From the NCBI GenBank assembly GCA_911728435.2, contig OU452208.1, positions 6,014,001 through 6,078,000 on the forward strand: DNA of 64,000 nt, given 5' to 3'. Below are positions 1-10,542 of this stretch, one piece after another (position 1 is the first letter of the stretch; each line of letters starts with the position of its first letter). The notes beneath the pieces were generated by a model. The model saw nothing but the letters and a program-made list of their open reading frames with translations. It was not told the DNA's origin and searched no databases. A program made the translations under genes and the position numbers. The stretch comes from Apoderus coryli. Its lineage: Eukaryota > Arthropoda > Insecta > Coleoptera > Attelabidae.

Positions 1-74
1 AATAGATTCAATAGTTTGTAGATAGTAAGAGTCATAAGACAGTAACTTTGTAAAAAATTGATATTACTCGTGAA

Positions 75-395
75 GGTTTTTGTTGGATGATTTTTTACAT
101 TAAATCGCTTCGGATAACTTTTGGTAATGAAGTACCATCACAGAAGACAGTGTACAATTGTTCTGCAGAATTTCGTCATGATCGTGCATCAGTCAGTGTT
201 TATACGTGACGTGAAGGTCGATAGAAATCTCTTGTAATTCGAACAAAACATCGCAGCTTTGAGCAAAATAATAGAACAATGTCAACATGGGACCTACAGT
301 GAGGCATCTCAAACTACAATTCACTGGATATATCATTTATTTGTGAAAAAAATATGTTCACATTCCATCCCATAAAGTTGTTCACGCAAAATGCT
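75..395 (+). pseudogene. mariner transposase fossil (N-terminal half)
   Basis: Broken reading frames recall the mariner transposase N-terminus. One stretch reads like the first helix-turn-helix (FGNEVPSQKTVYN, then SAEFRHDRASVSV). About 100 bp later another reads like the linker helix and the KKICS-type motif (VKKICSHSIP). Stops and frameshifts separate them and the DDE catalytic part is absent. It is a dead fragment lying upstream of the LINE that begins near 455. Confidence 0.6.
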
Positions 396-454
396 CTTTA
401 AAGAAAATGACTGTAACAATTAAATTTTTAATCAAGTAAAACACCTTATAATCC

Positions 455-1702
455 CAGAACAGCACGGTTTCTATCAAAAGCGATCTACTGTGACCAACTT
501 GGCTCAGTTTATGCAACAAGTATATCCAGCTATGGGATAGCGCCTCCAGGTCGACGTTGTCTTTACGGATTTCTCTAAGGCATTCGATAGGCTGGATCAT
601 GGTATCCTTAGACAGAAATTGAGTGATATTGGTTTTGAGAATGCATTGATTTCGTTTTTCGATTCTTATCTTTGTGATCGTAAGCAATTCTTCGAATATA
701 ATGGGTACAGGTCGAATGAAATAATCGCAACTAGTGGTGCGCCACAGGCCAGTAATCTCGCACCCTTGTTATTTGCCATCTATATAAACGACATTTTGGA
801 GAATATGTCGAGGTCCTCTTTACTCTTTGCGGACGATCTGAAGATCTTTTCCACAATTCGCAATTACAATGATTGTTTCCAGCTTCAGTCGGACATTCTA
901 ATGATGGAAGACTGGTGCTTGCATAATAAGTTGCCTCTAAATTCTAGTAAATGTAGATACATGATATTAACAAGAAAACGTGAACCTATAGTATTTCAAT
1001 ATTATATAGATAATACGATTCTGGACAGATGCACCGTTCACAGAGACCTTGGTGTGACGATTGATTCTGAAACCGCATTTAATCAACACATACATAACAT
1101 AACACAAAGCTCTCTTCGCACACTCGGGTTTATTTTTAGATCCACTAGTGGATTTGTTAACTTGGATTGCCTTATTACCTTATATGACGCGCTGGTAAGA
1201 TCCAGGTTAGAATACGCGTCAGTTATATGGTCTCCGATCTATCAGGTCCACATCAATAAACTGGAGTGTGTTCAACGCAAATTTTTAAAATATTTAGCTT
1301 TTAAAATTGATGGTCACTTCCCTGAGCGAGGCGTTGATCACACCCTACTACTAAGCAGATTTCATTTCGCATCATTAGAATCTCGTAGAGTCATGGCATA
1401 TCAACTTTTTCTTTTTAAACTTATTAACGGCCTGATAGATTGCCCTTATTTGTTGGAACAGATCAACTTTAATGTCCCTCAATATTGTGTTCTAACTATG
1501 AAGGCAGGGCACCTGTGTGGAGAGCCTCGAGCTTGTGTAATTTTCATAACTTTCACATGAACATTGACTATTTTGGTGTGAATTTGAGTAAATTTAAGAG
1601 CATGTTGTATCGTCTTATTAGTGATGTAATAAGAATTATGTAAGATTTGTCTTGTAATTGGGTGTACACCTGTTGGGCAAATAAAGTATTATTATTATTA
1701 TT
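455..1702 (+). pseudogene. 5'-truncated non-LTR retrotransposon, reverse transcriptase
   Basis: A LINE fragment with the RT palm and thumb. Motif A is TDFSKAFDRLDH, a motif B-like stretch is SGAPQASNLAPLLF, and the catalytic FADDLK box lies near 828. The thumb/connection region (LEYASVIWSP, QRKFLKYLAFKIDG) follows to a stop near 1560. An in-frame TAG near 538 interrupts the 5' side and endonuclease and ORF1 are missing. The 3' UTR ends in a short (ATT)n tail at about 1687-1702, as in CR1/Jockey-like LINEs. It is closely related in layout to the ORF at 20790-22283. The long open frame suggests a fairly recent insertion. Confidence 0.8.
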
Positions 1703-1883
1703 AATTCCTTTAAAGGATCGGGAGAAAAATCTCTCATTGTTGATATTCGCCTGATTTATCATTTAAAGACTTCATTTTGTTCCCAACCATACATATTTTC
1801 TTACCAGGTTTTGTAAAAACATAAAAAGTGACCCTCGTATAATACATAAATAATATAAAAATGACATTCTACACACAACTTAC
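1703..1883. other. intronic remainder, no gene seen
   Basis: Sequence between the LINE tail and the YTH exon donor. It includes a TACGAGGGTCAC-like stretch of the kind found at mariner ends. No exon carrying the second half of the YTH domain could be recognised here. Confidence 0.3.
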
Positions 1884-2083
1884 CTCATTATATTGCAAAA
1901 TCTTCTTCTCAGTATGTGGTGAAAACACCCATTTACACGTCGCCTGTGCAATATCAATATTCTTGTTCTCTGACGCTTTAATCAAAATGTAAATTTTGTT
2001 GTTGCTCTGAATGTCTAATGATTTGTTGAAAAATCCATTCGGATTGTGCTGCGAGACTGTCGTGAACTGATTTATCTGAGATC
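1884..2083 (-). CDS. bgcn: YTHDC2/Bgcn-like exon: first half of YTH domain
   Basis: Last exon of the host gene visible in the window, 200 bp: a split first codon then 66 codons, flanked by TTTCTAG and GTAAGT. Its phase (2 nt in, phase 0 out) joins the exon at 5424-5846. The translation has the YTH opening: beta strand KIYILIKAS, then NIDIAQ, then CKWVFSPHTEKKI. This aligns with the family pattern (Y/F)FxxKS..N(V/I)xIS...GxW(S/A)T...(N)E.KL. The Trp corresponds to the first Trp of the m6A-binding aromatic cage. The Ser after the first Lys in most YTH proteins is Ala here. The second half, with the second cage residue, must lie left of base 1 or be unrecognised. Confidence 0.82.
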
Positions 2084-2635
2084 CTAGAAAATATCACATT
2101 TTCAATATCGTTGCCAAAACCGCCAATATCTCGCTTATGTATGTTTGGTTTTTTTCCTCACAGTTTTCGGTATTCGAATTTTTTATTTTCATTCACGTAA
2201 TATATATATTCAATCTGAATATTTGAGCGTTCATTAGGAGACACTCGTATAAATTATCGGAAAGTTTAAATTGGATTTCACGAAACTTTTATAAGAGAAT
2301 TTAGACGATTTAGTGAGTACTTTAAGTTGTTCGACAGATATTGAAGAGCAGTGTAATGAAAAGAATGTTATTTCAAACTCAATTCATTCATTAGTAATTA
2401 AAACGAACAAATTTTATGATTACAAATCTCATTTATATCCATCAGATATGATTAGGTTTAGTTAAGATAATTGATATCATGGTCGCTACAGACGCGATTG
2501 AACACCGAATACATGAAGTATACAGGGCTCTGATAGAGAAGTAGCCGAACGTCTAGCCGCAAAACGGGGAAGTAGAAATCTCACAAAGCCCATCAGGAAC
2601 GGGCTATCTCTATTGCTATGAAGTAATTTATAGAG
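2084..2635. other. intron, no feature recognised
   Basis: AT-rich intronic sequence upstream of the YTH exon. I see no open frame, TIR pair or tRNA-like box that I can support. Confidence 0.3.
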
Positions 2636-2639
2636 AAAT

Positions 2640-4065
2640 ACAACCGCATGAATCTCTGTTCAAAGGGTGCATTTGAAAACGCAGGAGCAATCCATCATGA
2701 TCCCTGGCAGGATAAACCTCCTTTCGATAGGCCACATATTTAATGAAACGCCTCTGAATTAGCTCCACAGTGCGAATATGACACTGATAAATTGTGTTTC
2801 AGATTGATGATGCAAATTCAAGCGTCATATAACAATTACAATGTATCCACATCTTGAAGGCATTTGCTGTTTCTAATGATAAATCCCAGCGAATGAATGA
2901 CAATTACTCATCAAATGTAACACCCAAATCACTGATCTCGTACAACATATTGAGAGCCTCCCATACAGGGAGTCAGCATTCACTCGCTAACGAGTATGAA
3001 TTACTCCAACTCAAGAATTTCTGTTGTGAACCCTAAGATGGCTAAATAGACCGATCCTCGAAGCAAATCCTGTCACAAAATTACCATCATTCACCGGCTG
3101 TTGTAGGTGCGCTGCCCTATCGATGCGTTCTCTCTTCTTTCGATGCTGTCTCTCCGCATCCTCATGTCGACGCTGCTCCTCAAAAACTTAATGGGACGCC
3201 TCCATCTCGGTCTGTCGTTCGCGATCTGTTCCCAGTTGTTTTTCACATCTAAGCCACACTTCTTCATATTGGTCTTAAGAACATCCTTGTGCCTCTTTTG
3301 CTGCCCTCCGTGATTTCTTGAGCCGACCTTAAGCTGTGAATAAAGGATTCTCTTTGGAAGGAGTTCCGTTGGCATGCGAATTACGTGGCCAGTCCATCGC
3401 ACCTGGTGCCTGAGAATCATCGCCTCAATGCGAGTTGTTTCAGCTTCCTCTAGAATGATGTTTGTTCGTCGGTCTTGCCATTTACAGGGGTATTCATGTA
3501 TCAGAGGACTTTTCAAGTGAAAGAAACAATGTTGCATTTTGACACATTGAATGAGAGTCTGTTATTGACACAGCAAGAGGAAACAATATCCATACTGCTC
3601 TGTAGCGTGTAACAATCATTTATGAAGCTGACCTGTTCAATCCGCATAGGGAAGTCTATTGCAATTTATTGACTCTACAAGATCATTGCAAAATAAATTA
3701 AAGATCAGGGGTCCTAGGTGTGATCCCTGAGGCACGCCAGAAGTCAAGGGGTAAGCAAAGGATCTCAACAATAGCAAAAACTGATCAGAAAACCAAAACG
3801 CAAAAAATAATCAAACGCTTTGCTAAAGTCGGTGTAAAGAACATCAATATGTTGAAGGCGATCCAATGCTGAGCAAATATGCTCAGAAAGAGCTGCCAGA
3901 TGAGACACACAGGAACGACCAGTGATAAAACCCTGTAATGCGTACATCCCGTTAGAAATAAATTTCGTTGAAGAAATCTGCTGGAGCACCCTGTCTTCAG
4001 CAATGTATCTGTAAGACCCAGCTCGAAAAAAAGTGTGCCTGGGGCGTACAGACACAGAAGGCCCG
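2640..4065 (-). pseudogene. composite LINE fossil (reverse transcriptase pieces)
   Basis: Several scrambled LINE pieces on the minus strand. Near 3800-4055 there is an RT palm N-part with motif A (LYTDFSKAFD). At 3690-3760 a motif B-like GVPQGSHLGPLIFNLF follows. At 3091-3540 lies a C-terminal tail (RWTGHVIRMP, then KKRHKD, WEQIANDR). At 2640-2960 there is a thumb-like piece (LIQRRFIKYVAYR). Order and frames are broken, so at least two elements or rearrangements are involved. None can be functional. The C-terminal tail is the same family as pieces at 6485-6650 and 29220-29570. Confidence 0.65.
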
Positions 4066-4389
4066 CCATCATCCCTACCACGGACGATAATTTAGAACAC
4101 CAAGCTCATGTACTCTAAGCAGACGTAACGACCCAAGGATGACTTTGTTCTGTACCCTGGTTGCTAAGGTTTCTATCTTATTTTGGCAAATGGCAGCTTC
4201 TGAAGATTTCAGACCTGTGCATCGCATGCCTCCTAATGACCAGATGGTCAGTATCACAGAGTGCTATGAAGTTCATAGAGGAACAATAATGCTGAGATCT
4301 TTTTGTTCGTCTTGTCAAGGAGAACGATGTCAGCGCAATTTTGCAAGTTAATTTTTTGTAAACGGATAATAAATAACCCGCTGCTGAAT

Positions 4390-5373
4390 GAGACTCTTAA
4401 TCGTCATAACTGTCGGTATTGGCCTGATGAAAATCCACACTGATTTCATGAATTTCACAAACTTGTGGGCTGGAATTTAGGGGACAAATGTACTTGCAAT
4501 TGTTACAAGACGCAATCAGGCTTGACACATTCTTGAACATAGTGAGTATACCCTTGCTGTTCGTATTTAGATAAAAACTTTTCTGATAGATGGATCGGCC
4601 GAAGAGGATCAGTGCCTGCAAGGTCTGCAGATTTAAATCCATTAAGACATGGTGATCTTGGTTCCCTTTTAACTTACCCTCAAACTTGCGATTTAGCCAT
4701 TGTTTAACGATAGTTGCGTTATGAGGACCACAACCATCTTGCATAAAATATTTTATCTTGGAATTATATATATTTGAGAGGCCCAATAAATTTGTTGCCT
4801 ATAATTCCACACCACATATTAATCGAAAAACGAATTTTTGATCTCACTTCATGTGGATTGTGCCGAGCATAGAAGTGCTTATTTTTTCGATTAAATACCC
4901 CACCGTTTGTAAATGTTGTTTCGTCAATCCACAAAATGCTTGCCGTTGAAGAGAATTGTCAAAAGACTGTCAAAGAAGCCATGAAATTCAAGGATAACGC
5001 TATTTTGTCAGTTTTTGACATCCATGGCTATATCTGTGTTTGCTTTTGTGATACGGACTTGCTATTTTCACAGTTCGCTATTTCATCAAAAATTATTCAA
5101 TGATCCGGAAAAAACTCATAGGCGCCCATTTAAAATTTCAAAGGGGTAGCACCTATGGACAATCCTAATTAAACGATATCGTAGCTCTAATGATACAATG
5201 TCAAAAATGAAATTTCACTATTTTTGATTTTTGAAGATATTTTGGAAACCCCTGTAGATAAATCGGACTTCCAAAAAAATTACTAAAGAGCATTTGAACT
5301 GCAACTTTGTCCCCTTTGAACTGCTTTTCTAACTCTTACCGTTTACATAATACAAAATTGGCCACCCTGTATA
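4390..5373 (-). mobile_element. truncated Tc1/mariner-like (DD41D-type) element fossil
   Basis: Minus-strand broken transposase. It shows a DE-like first-acidic region (DETTFTNGGVFNRKNKHFYA, near 4850-4930), then WCGIIGNKFIGPL, then YFMQDGCGPHN (second Asp) near 4720-4750, and a degraded end. One end, at about 5373, carries the ACAGGGTGG terminus shared by many elements in this window. The opposite TIR is not found, so the element is 3'-truncated. Confidence 0.6.
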
Positions 5374-5423
5374 TTAATATGAAATTTACAGTTAAACAAG
5401 TTAATAATGAGAATAAAACTTAC

Positions 5424-5846
5424 CGTTGATATGAATCGTAGACAAATTATCTTGCACGTTGTTCAAAAACATTCTATTGCGAAAAACCGAGGACCCATTA
5501 CTTGGATTTAGGTGTTCAAACCTATTAGCCCCGTTGTTGTCTAACATACTCCAGTCTTTCGGGATACTATCCACAGTTGCATTGGCAACACTGTACGATG
5601 TACCACTACTACATTCGTAATGTTGCAATGATGCCATGTTTTGTAACAGTGAATTAGTTATTGGATTCATACTAGTAGGTTGTGATGGTAGTTGAAGCCC
5701 TTGGAATGCTTGACATATGTATGGTGGAGTGTTTTCTTTAAAGTCTATTTGTCTTCTGATATTCAAGTTGCTAAATTGATTACTGCAGGTTATCGGTTGG
5801 AACTTTTTTGGCGTACGACCACGTTTATGTAAATCCATGTAGTTAT
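5424..5846 (-). CDS. bgcn: YTHDC2/Bgcn-like exon: linker before YTH
   Basis: Exon of 423 bp (phase 1 in, phase 1 out) with acceptor TTATCTTTAG and donor GTAAGT. It joins the exon at 8853-9210 by completing a GAT codon, and the YTH exon by completing GGA. It encodes about 140 residues rich in Asn, Ser and Gln with no recognisable fold. A short basic patch (HKRGRTPKK) near the start could be a nuclear signal or RNA contact. Human YTHDC2 has a similar low-complexity serine-rich linker between OB fold and YTH domain, so position and composition fit. Confidence 0.78.
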
Positions 5847-6480
5847 CTAAAGATAAGAATCACTGGCTTAAGGTATTTAGTAAAATAGCGCTACAACCAA
5901 TCGAAGAGTAGCTACAATGCTATACTGAGGGCGAAAATATGGAACATTTTTCATATGAACGTGCAGTGAACACGTAATAAATTAGACGAAATTACCTTTG
6001 ATTATTCAAGGGTCCGAAAAAAGGAGGTCAATCGGTTAAACATAAATATATATGCGTTCCGCAAAAACAATACGACTTTCATAATGCCATTTTTCAGTTA
6101 AGAGCCCCCTGTTCGATATACAGAGGCGTAGATATTTTAAATTTAAGGCTGATTTTTTTTTATAATTTAAACATTCAATAACACAAATTCAAAATTTGTG
6201 GATTGCTTCTGCATGAAAAAACTCGTGCTTTGAAGATAATGAAAACAAAACAGACCCCCCATTTTTTTTGTATGTGCACCACTGATTTCCTAACTACTTG
6301 TTGAGTTAAACAAACTATCAAACACACCGACGGACAAAAGTACAAAAGTTTCGATAACAGTGATTCTTATCATCAGCTTTAAACGGTTCAAAGCGATAAA
6401 ATCATTAAAAGTAAAAAAAAAAATGTTTGAAAACTTCTTGAAAAATAAGTAATGGCACTGTCAGTGTTCTTTCGTATAGC
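5847..6480. other. intron, no feature recognised
   Basis: AT-rich intronic DNA with homopolymer runs. No coding or repeat structure that I can support. Confidence 0.3.
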
Positions 6481-6484
6481 TGTG

Positions 6485-6650
6485 AGTCTTGGACCACTTA
6501 TCGGAGGCACTTAAAAGCCCTATAGAAGTTCCATCAACGATGTCTTAGAAGAATTCTTGGAATTAAATGACAGGACCGACGACGAACAAACATCAGGGTT
6601 CTGGAGGAAGCTGAAACAACTAGCATTGAAGTGTTGATCGTCATAGGGTT
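6485..6650 (+). pseudogene. LINE C-terminal tail fragment
   Basis: The plus strand reads as a short run of LINE carboxy-terminal sequence (YRRHLKALEKFHQRCLRRIL, then KWQDRRTNI, then LEEAETTSIE). It matches, in the opposite orientation, the tail at 3091-3540. Truncated on both sides. A (GAGA) run follows at about 6741-6752. Confidence 0.6.
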
Positions 6651-6859
6651 CACAACAGAAATCCATGAGTTGGAGTAATTCATTCTCGTTAGCCCCAAGG
6701 CACTATACATCCGATTGACTGGATGTTTTAACACACAACGGAGAGAGAGAGAGAATAGTATAGTGTTACACAGAAAGTGTATTGGTACACAGAAAGTGTA
6801 TTGGTATTTTTTTTCCTTAGCATTTAATTAATCTTTTAATTACGCCATGTGTTTTTGCT

Positions 6860-7214
6860 TTAAAAATGATGTCAAATTACATGCTTACAAGCCATCAGTG
6901 TTACCTCTTTCAAAGTAGTTCCCTTGGGCAGCTACACACCGATGGAGACGGTGTCTCCACTGCTAATAGCAGTGCAGGCTTTTAAATGTTTTCTAACGAC
7001 CCGAAATGACGTCCTTTAAGGACATTTTTCAGTTTAGGACAAAGGAAAAAGTCACAGGGACTGAGGTCAGGTGAATAGGGGGACTAGGGAATCCAGCGTG
7101 ACATGATGGATCATCCATTTGTCTGCGATCTCTGGTCTCACATGAATTGCCCTTTTCTGAGCGTTTCAAGCACGTCTTTATAAAAGTGTTCACACGTATC
7201 GAAGTTGAAGGCCG
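6860..7214 (-). pseudogene. mariner-type transposase fossil, C-terminal part
   Basis: Minus-strand frames contain fragments like the end of a mariner DDE domain: a degraded SPDLxPCDFFLFPKLK-like stretch near 7030-7090, followed by KGRHFGSLENI. Upstream pieces (KTCLKRSEKG, QMDD) recall the region before the second Asp. Frames shift at several points. It abuts the fold-back structure at 7215-7510. Confidence 0.5.
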
Positions 7215-7510
7215 CCCTGGAGACTTCAGATAAAGGTATAAGGCGTGCATGATTGTGCACTTATTTTTTAATCGATTTGAGAAATTCTTTTTGGAGCATA
7301 GAAAGAACACTTTAACAGAGGTTTATATAGGAATAAAAATAAAATCCCTTAAAAAATTTTTTTGAAGTCAAAATACTTAAATTGTCAAGAAATGTTTTTT
7401 TATTCCTATATAAACCTCTGTTAAAGTGTTCTTTCTATGCTCCAAAAAGAATTTTTCAAATTGATTAAAAAATAAGTGCACAATCATGCACGCCTTATAC
7501 CTTTATTTGG
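7215..7510. repeat. fold-back inverted repeat
   Basis: Two arms of about 120 bp (7215-7340 and 7400-7510) are near-perfect reverse complements around a loop of about 60 bp. Both contain the same stretch with ATAAGTGCACAATCATGC. The arms continue into the neighbouring mariner-like sequence on the left. It may be a head-to-head duplication of an element end. Confidence 0.8.
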
Positions 7511-7570
7511 AGTCTCATCAAACAGCCTTAAATGTTTAGTGTTTTTATAAAATGAATTTGTGTCCGTAAA

Positions 7571-7736
7571 TATAAATGAAAAATAATTTCGTGGCATAGC
7601 GGACAAAACGACTGGTCTCTGTCGACCGATGCCTCGGTCTGATTCTACTGAATTAAACTGCTAAATTAAACAAAACCTCTTGTGTAGGTAAAACCAGGCA
7701 TTTTGTCCGCTATGCCACGAAATTATTTTTCATTTA
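7571..7736. mobile_element. small palindromic MITE
   Basis: About 165 bp with terminal inverted repeats of about 32 bp that include TTTCGTGGCATAGCGGACAA on the left and its complement on the right. No coding capacity. A degraded relative with a CCCGCTATGGCATAAAATTA end is seen at about 44040-44225. Confidence 0.75.
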
Positions 7737-7784
7737 GTGTTTTTGATTAAGTGGATTAGATCAATGGTTTGTAACTCATTTTAA

Positions 7785-7962
7785 ACTAAAACACGTTTAA
7801 CCACTTCACCAAAACACTTTTTTTATTCTTGACGCGCGTCTCGCTAACACTGTTGTTGTTGTTTTAATTCTCTCCTGAGGGTGCTAACATTTAGCGAAAC
7901 GCGCGTCGAGAATAAAAAAAGTGGTTCGGTGAAGTGGTAAAACTTGTTTTAGTTTTGTGTTA
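7785..7962. mobile_element. palindromic MITE with GACGCGCG arms
   Basis: Arms of about 60 bp at 7785-7850 and 7890-7962 are inverted copies. Each carries an AT-rich ATTCTTGACGCGCGTCTCGC-type core and a CCACTTCACC end. A loop of about 40 bp with a (GTT)n run separates them. It lies only 50 bp from the previous palindrome. Confidence 0.75.
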
Positions 7963-8045
7963 TACGCCAAAGGTCCTATTCATCGATTATATCAACTCAT
8001 TTTTGCCAATAAATAGATAAGTTTGATTGTCATTTATAAGTATAC

Positions 8046-8515
8046 AGGGTGTGTAAACTAACGTAACGGGCGATTATTTTCAAAATCGTACATTTTTAAA
8101 AGAAAAACCGAGACACGTATTTGATTCTAAATCTGCCGCATGGCGGCGCTAATATCAAGTTTTATTTATTTCAAATTGCACTTTTGAGTTGCTACTGACG
8201 CCCTGAGTACAATGATCTGCCACATGTGGGGGGTAACATAAGAAAATTTTTGGAAAATGCAGGCTTATGCCTCCTTATCCACTTTTGGATGTGTCGGTTT
8301 GTGATTAATGAGCAGTTCCTCAAAGTAGGCACCATTAAACGTTTGGCAATGGGCTAACCCTTCCACAAACGAGCGTTGCACGTTTTCTATGATCTCGAAA
8401 GTGATCAATTGCATCTCGTTTTGAATGCGGTGCCATAATTCAACTAAATTTTGTGGCCTATTTACGTAAACAGTTTTGAGATGTCCCCATAGAAATGAGT
8501 CTAAGAGTCTAAACT
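8046..8515 (-). pseudogene. DD41D-type transposase fossil, C-terminal part
   Basis: From an ACAGGGTGT terminus at 8046, the minus strand reads as the carboxy end of a Tc1/mariner-like transposase (GHLKTVYVNRPQNLVELWHR, then IIENVQRSFVEG, then FEELL). The catalytic core is missing. At 8520-8740 a plus-strand stretch also resembles such a tail, so two fragments may lie head to head. Confidence 0.5.
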
Positions 8516-8852
8516 ATGTGGTAAATGCTGGATTGGTCGGAGTCAAGATGGTCCTGTTAAATGGCCGCTCCGTTTCCCAGACGTTACTCCAATAATTAAC
8601 TATTCAGTGTTGAAGTTTATGAAAGATTTTGTGCATAAGTTTTCAATTTTGAGTGAGAATAATTTAAGAGAACAAATTCTTCAGGCTTGAGAGCAGTTTA
8701 TGTTGAAGCCATTCAAATAAATTGATGGTCACATCGAGCAATTTCTTTACACTGGATTTTTTACTTATGTTTTTCGAACGGGTGTCTTATGCAATGTAGC
8801 CACTGTCATTTAGAAATAAACGGAGAAAAAAAAAAGATCTTCGATCTATTAC

Positions 8853-9210
8853 CTAAAGGTGGTCTTGCACCCATTCCACTAGACGCGATTTGCTCATGTC
8901 TCACTACATCCGTGCAATAATTCTCTTCCACACTGAAAAGAAACACCGGCATGGCTCCCAAACCGTAGGGATGTACGCGTTGATCATTCATATCTTGCAA
9001 TAGCGTTATGTGATTAAATGTCTCCAATAGCAATTGGAGGATTTCATTATTGAAGCTGAAACTCGGTTGAGCAAAGCATTTTGAAATCAATTCATCATAT
9101 ACCATTTTGAATTTCACCACTTTGTTGTTTGGCAGAATGAGATTCAGCCAATCACCGATTTTTACGATGTAATCACAAGATGGGACCAATTCGCCACAGG
9201 TTATCGCAGC
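8853..9210 (-). CDS. bgcn: YTHDC2/Bgcn-like exon: OB-fold and downstream region
   Basis: Exon of 358 bp (phase 0 in, phase 1 out) with acceptor AAACTTCTAG and donor GTAATA. It starts AAITCGELVPS, which fits the family's OB-fold strand (TxxTxLxFxG.). It continues with GDWLNLILPNNKVVKFK, corresponding to the DEWLHF...L..L segment of YTHDC2. A conserved helix follows (YDELISKCFAQPSFSFNNEI). It ends MGARPPLG, like the family's IGQRPRP end before the variable linker. Because ATG is absent at its 5' edge, it is an internal exon, not a start. Confidence 0.85.
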
Positions 9211-9479
9211 CTAGAAGTTTACATGTTATTAGAACATAGATTTCTGTAAAAAATATTAGAAATCAATAATAAAAATATTCTGTATATTTCTGCTTGTTCA
9301 AAACATCCCAAACACACATAAATTTCATGAATGATATACCCAAAAATTGCCGGGGCAGATGGTGTAGACTTGAGCAGACTGTCCCGGTAGCATTTTTCCG
9401 TTTCCTATACAAGTAGCGCTACGTGGAGCAAATAAAAAAGGAAAAAATAATTACAACATCCTAAACTAACCCAACTACT

Positions 9480-9600
9480 TTATTCAAGAATAATAAATAA
9501 AAAAAAAATTGCCAGAGCAGGGATCGAACCTCCAACCTTCCGATTACAAGCCCACACGCTACCCGCTAGGCTACACTCGGTGCACATCTGCTGTGCAAAT
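9480..9600 (-). repeat. tRNA-derived SINE copy (Thr-TGT-like head)
   Basis: Read on the minus strand, 9522-9595 resembles a tRNA. It has an A-box-like TAGCCTAGCGGGTAGCG, an anticodon loop CTTGTAA (TGT), and the B box GGTTCGATCCC, ending CTCTGGCA. Acceptor-stem pairing is imperfect. The tail (GCAAT, T/A run, TGAATAAAGTAGTTGG) matches repeats at 54480, 57060 and 57770, so it is a SINE-type repeat rather than a clean tRNA gene. Confidence 0.6.
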
Positions 9601-10120
9601 TACCACGAGCCCACACACTTATTTTTTCCAAATAATGGCACAACGTGTGCGTTAATCGCATAGGTGATGTAATATTTATGCATTCTGCGTATCCTATACC
9701 ATTAGCGGTACTTCTATAACAGGAAACGGAAAAATGTGTCCTGGAATGTAGTAGATGCGAACCGCGGGAGTGCGGCATGTCGCTGCTCACCCGACAAGAT
9801 AAAAAGAATAACTTGATCATGACTAAATTGCCTCGGAACCGTGAAAACTAATTTGTTTTTTTTTCTCTCATAAAGGGTGGATTTTAAGGGTGGAAATGTC
9901 GCTACAAATTACAAATTATTATTCAAAACATAAAAGCATGCTTATTTTATTCATTTGGACACGTTTTTATTGACATAATACTTAAATCTATGGTTTTACA
10001 TATTTTGCAAGAAGGGGTAGGAGAGTGAAATGAGCTTTCTTGCCAATTTTCATGAAAATCGGTGCGTAAGTCAGGAATTTGGAGCCAATACCACATTTTT
10101 ACTGTTGTATACTGGACTAT
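9601..10120. other. intron, no clear feature
   Basis: Intronic DNA with a possible extension of the SINE body to about 9820. No gene is supported. Confidence 0.3.
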
Positions 10121-10542
10121 ATACAGTGTGGTTCATAATATGCGGGACGGATTTACAGAAGTGATAGGACATTTCAAAAAACCCCTTTGTATCAAAGTTA
10201 TGATTGTTTTTTCGTTTTTTTAAATTTCATCCATGAATTTGTAAATCCCTCAATTGTTCAATTAATTTTTGACATTAACTGTAATAATAAAATTTGGTTT
10301 TCTTAGCCTACTTGTGAAAAAAGAAAATACTTAGGATTGTAAAAGTAGTCATCGGAAGTAAGTCCTATAGAAAAACAATTTTTCTCAAAAAACGAGTCTT
10401 TGCAGTCAAAACGAGTAAGACACAAAAAAGTTGATAAATTGAATGGGAAATGCAAATTTCTTAATATTAATGATCAGAGACGGTCCACGAAAAAGTTTTA
10501 GGGGGAATAGAGTTCTACCCCCTCGCACACAAAGAGGCATAT

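Noticed and set aside
9522..9595. Functional tRNA-Thr gene
   Set aside because: A and B boxes and a TGT loop are present but the acceptor stem does not pair well and the flanks match dispersed repeats. A SINE origin is more likely.
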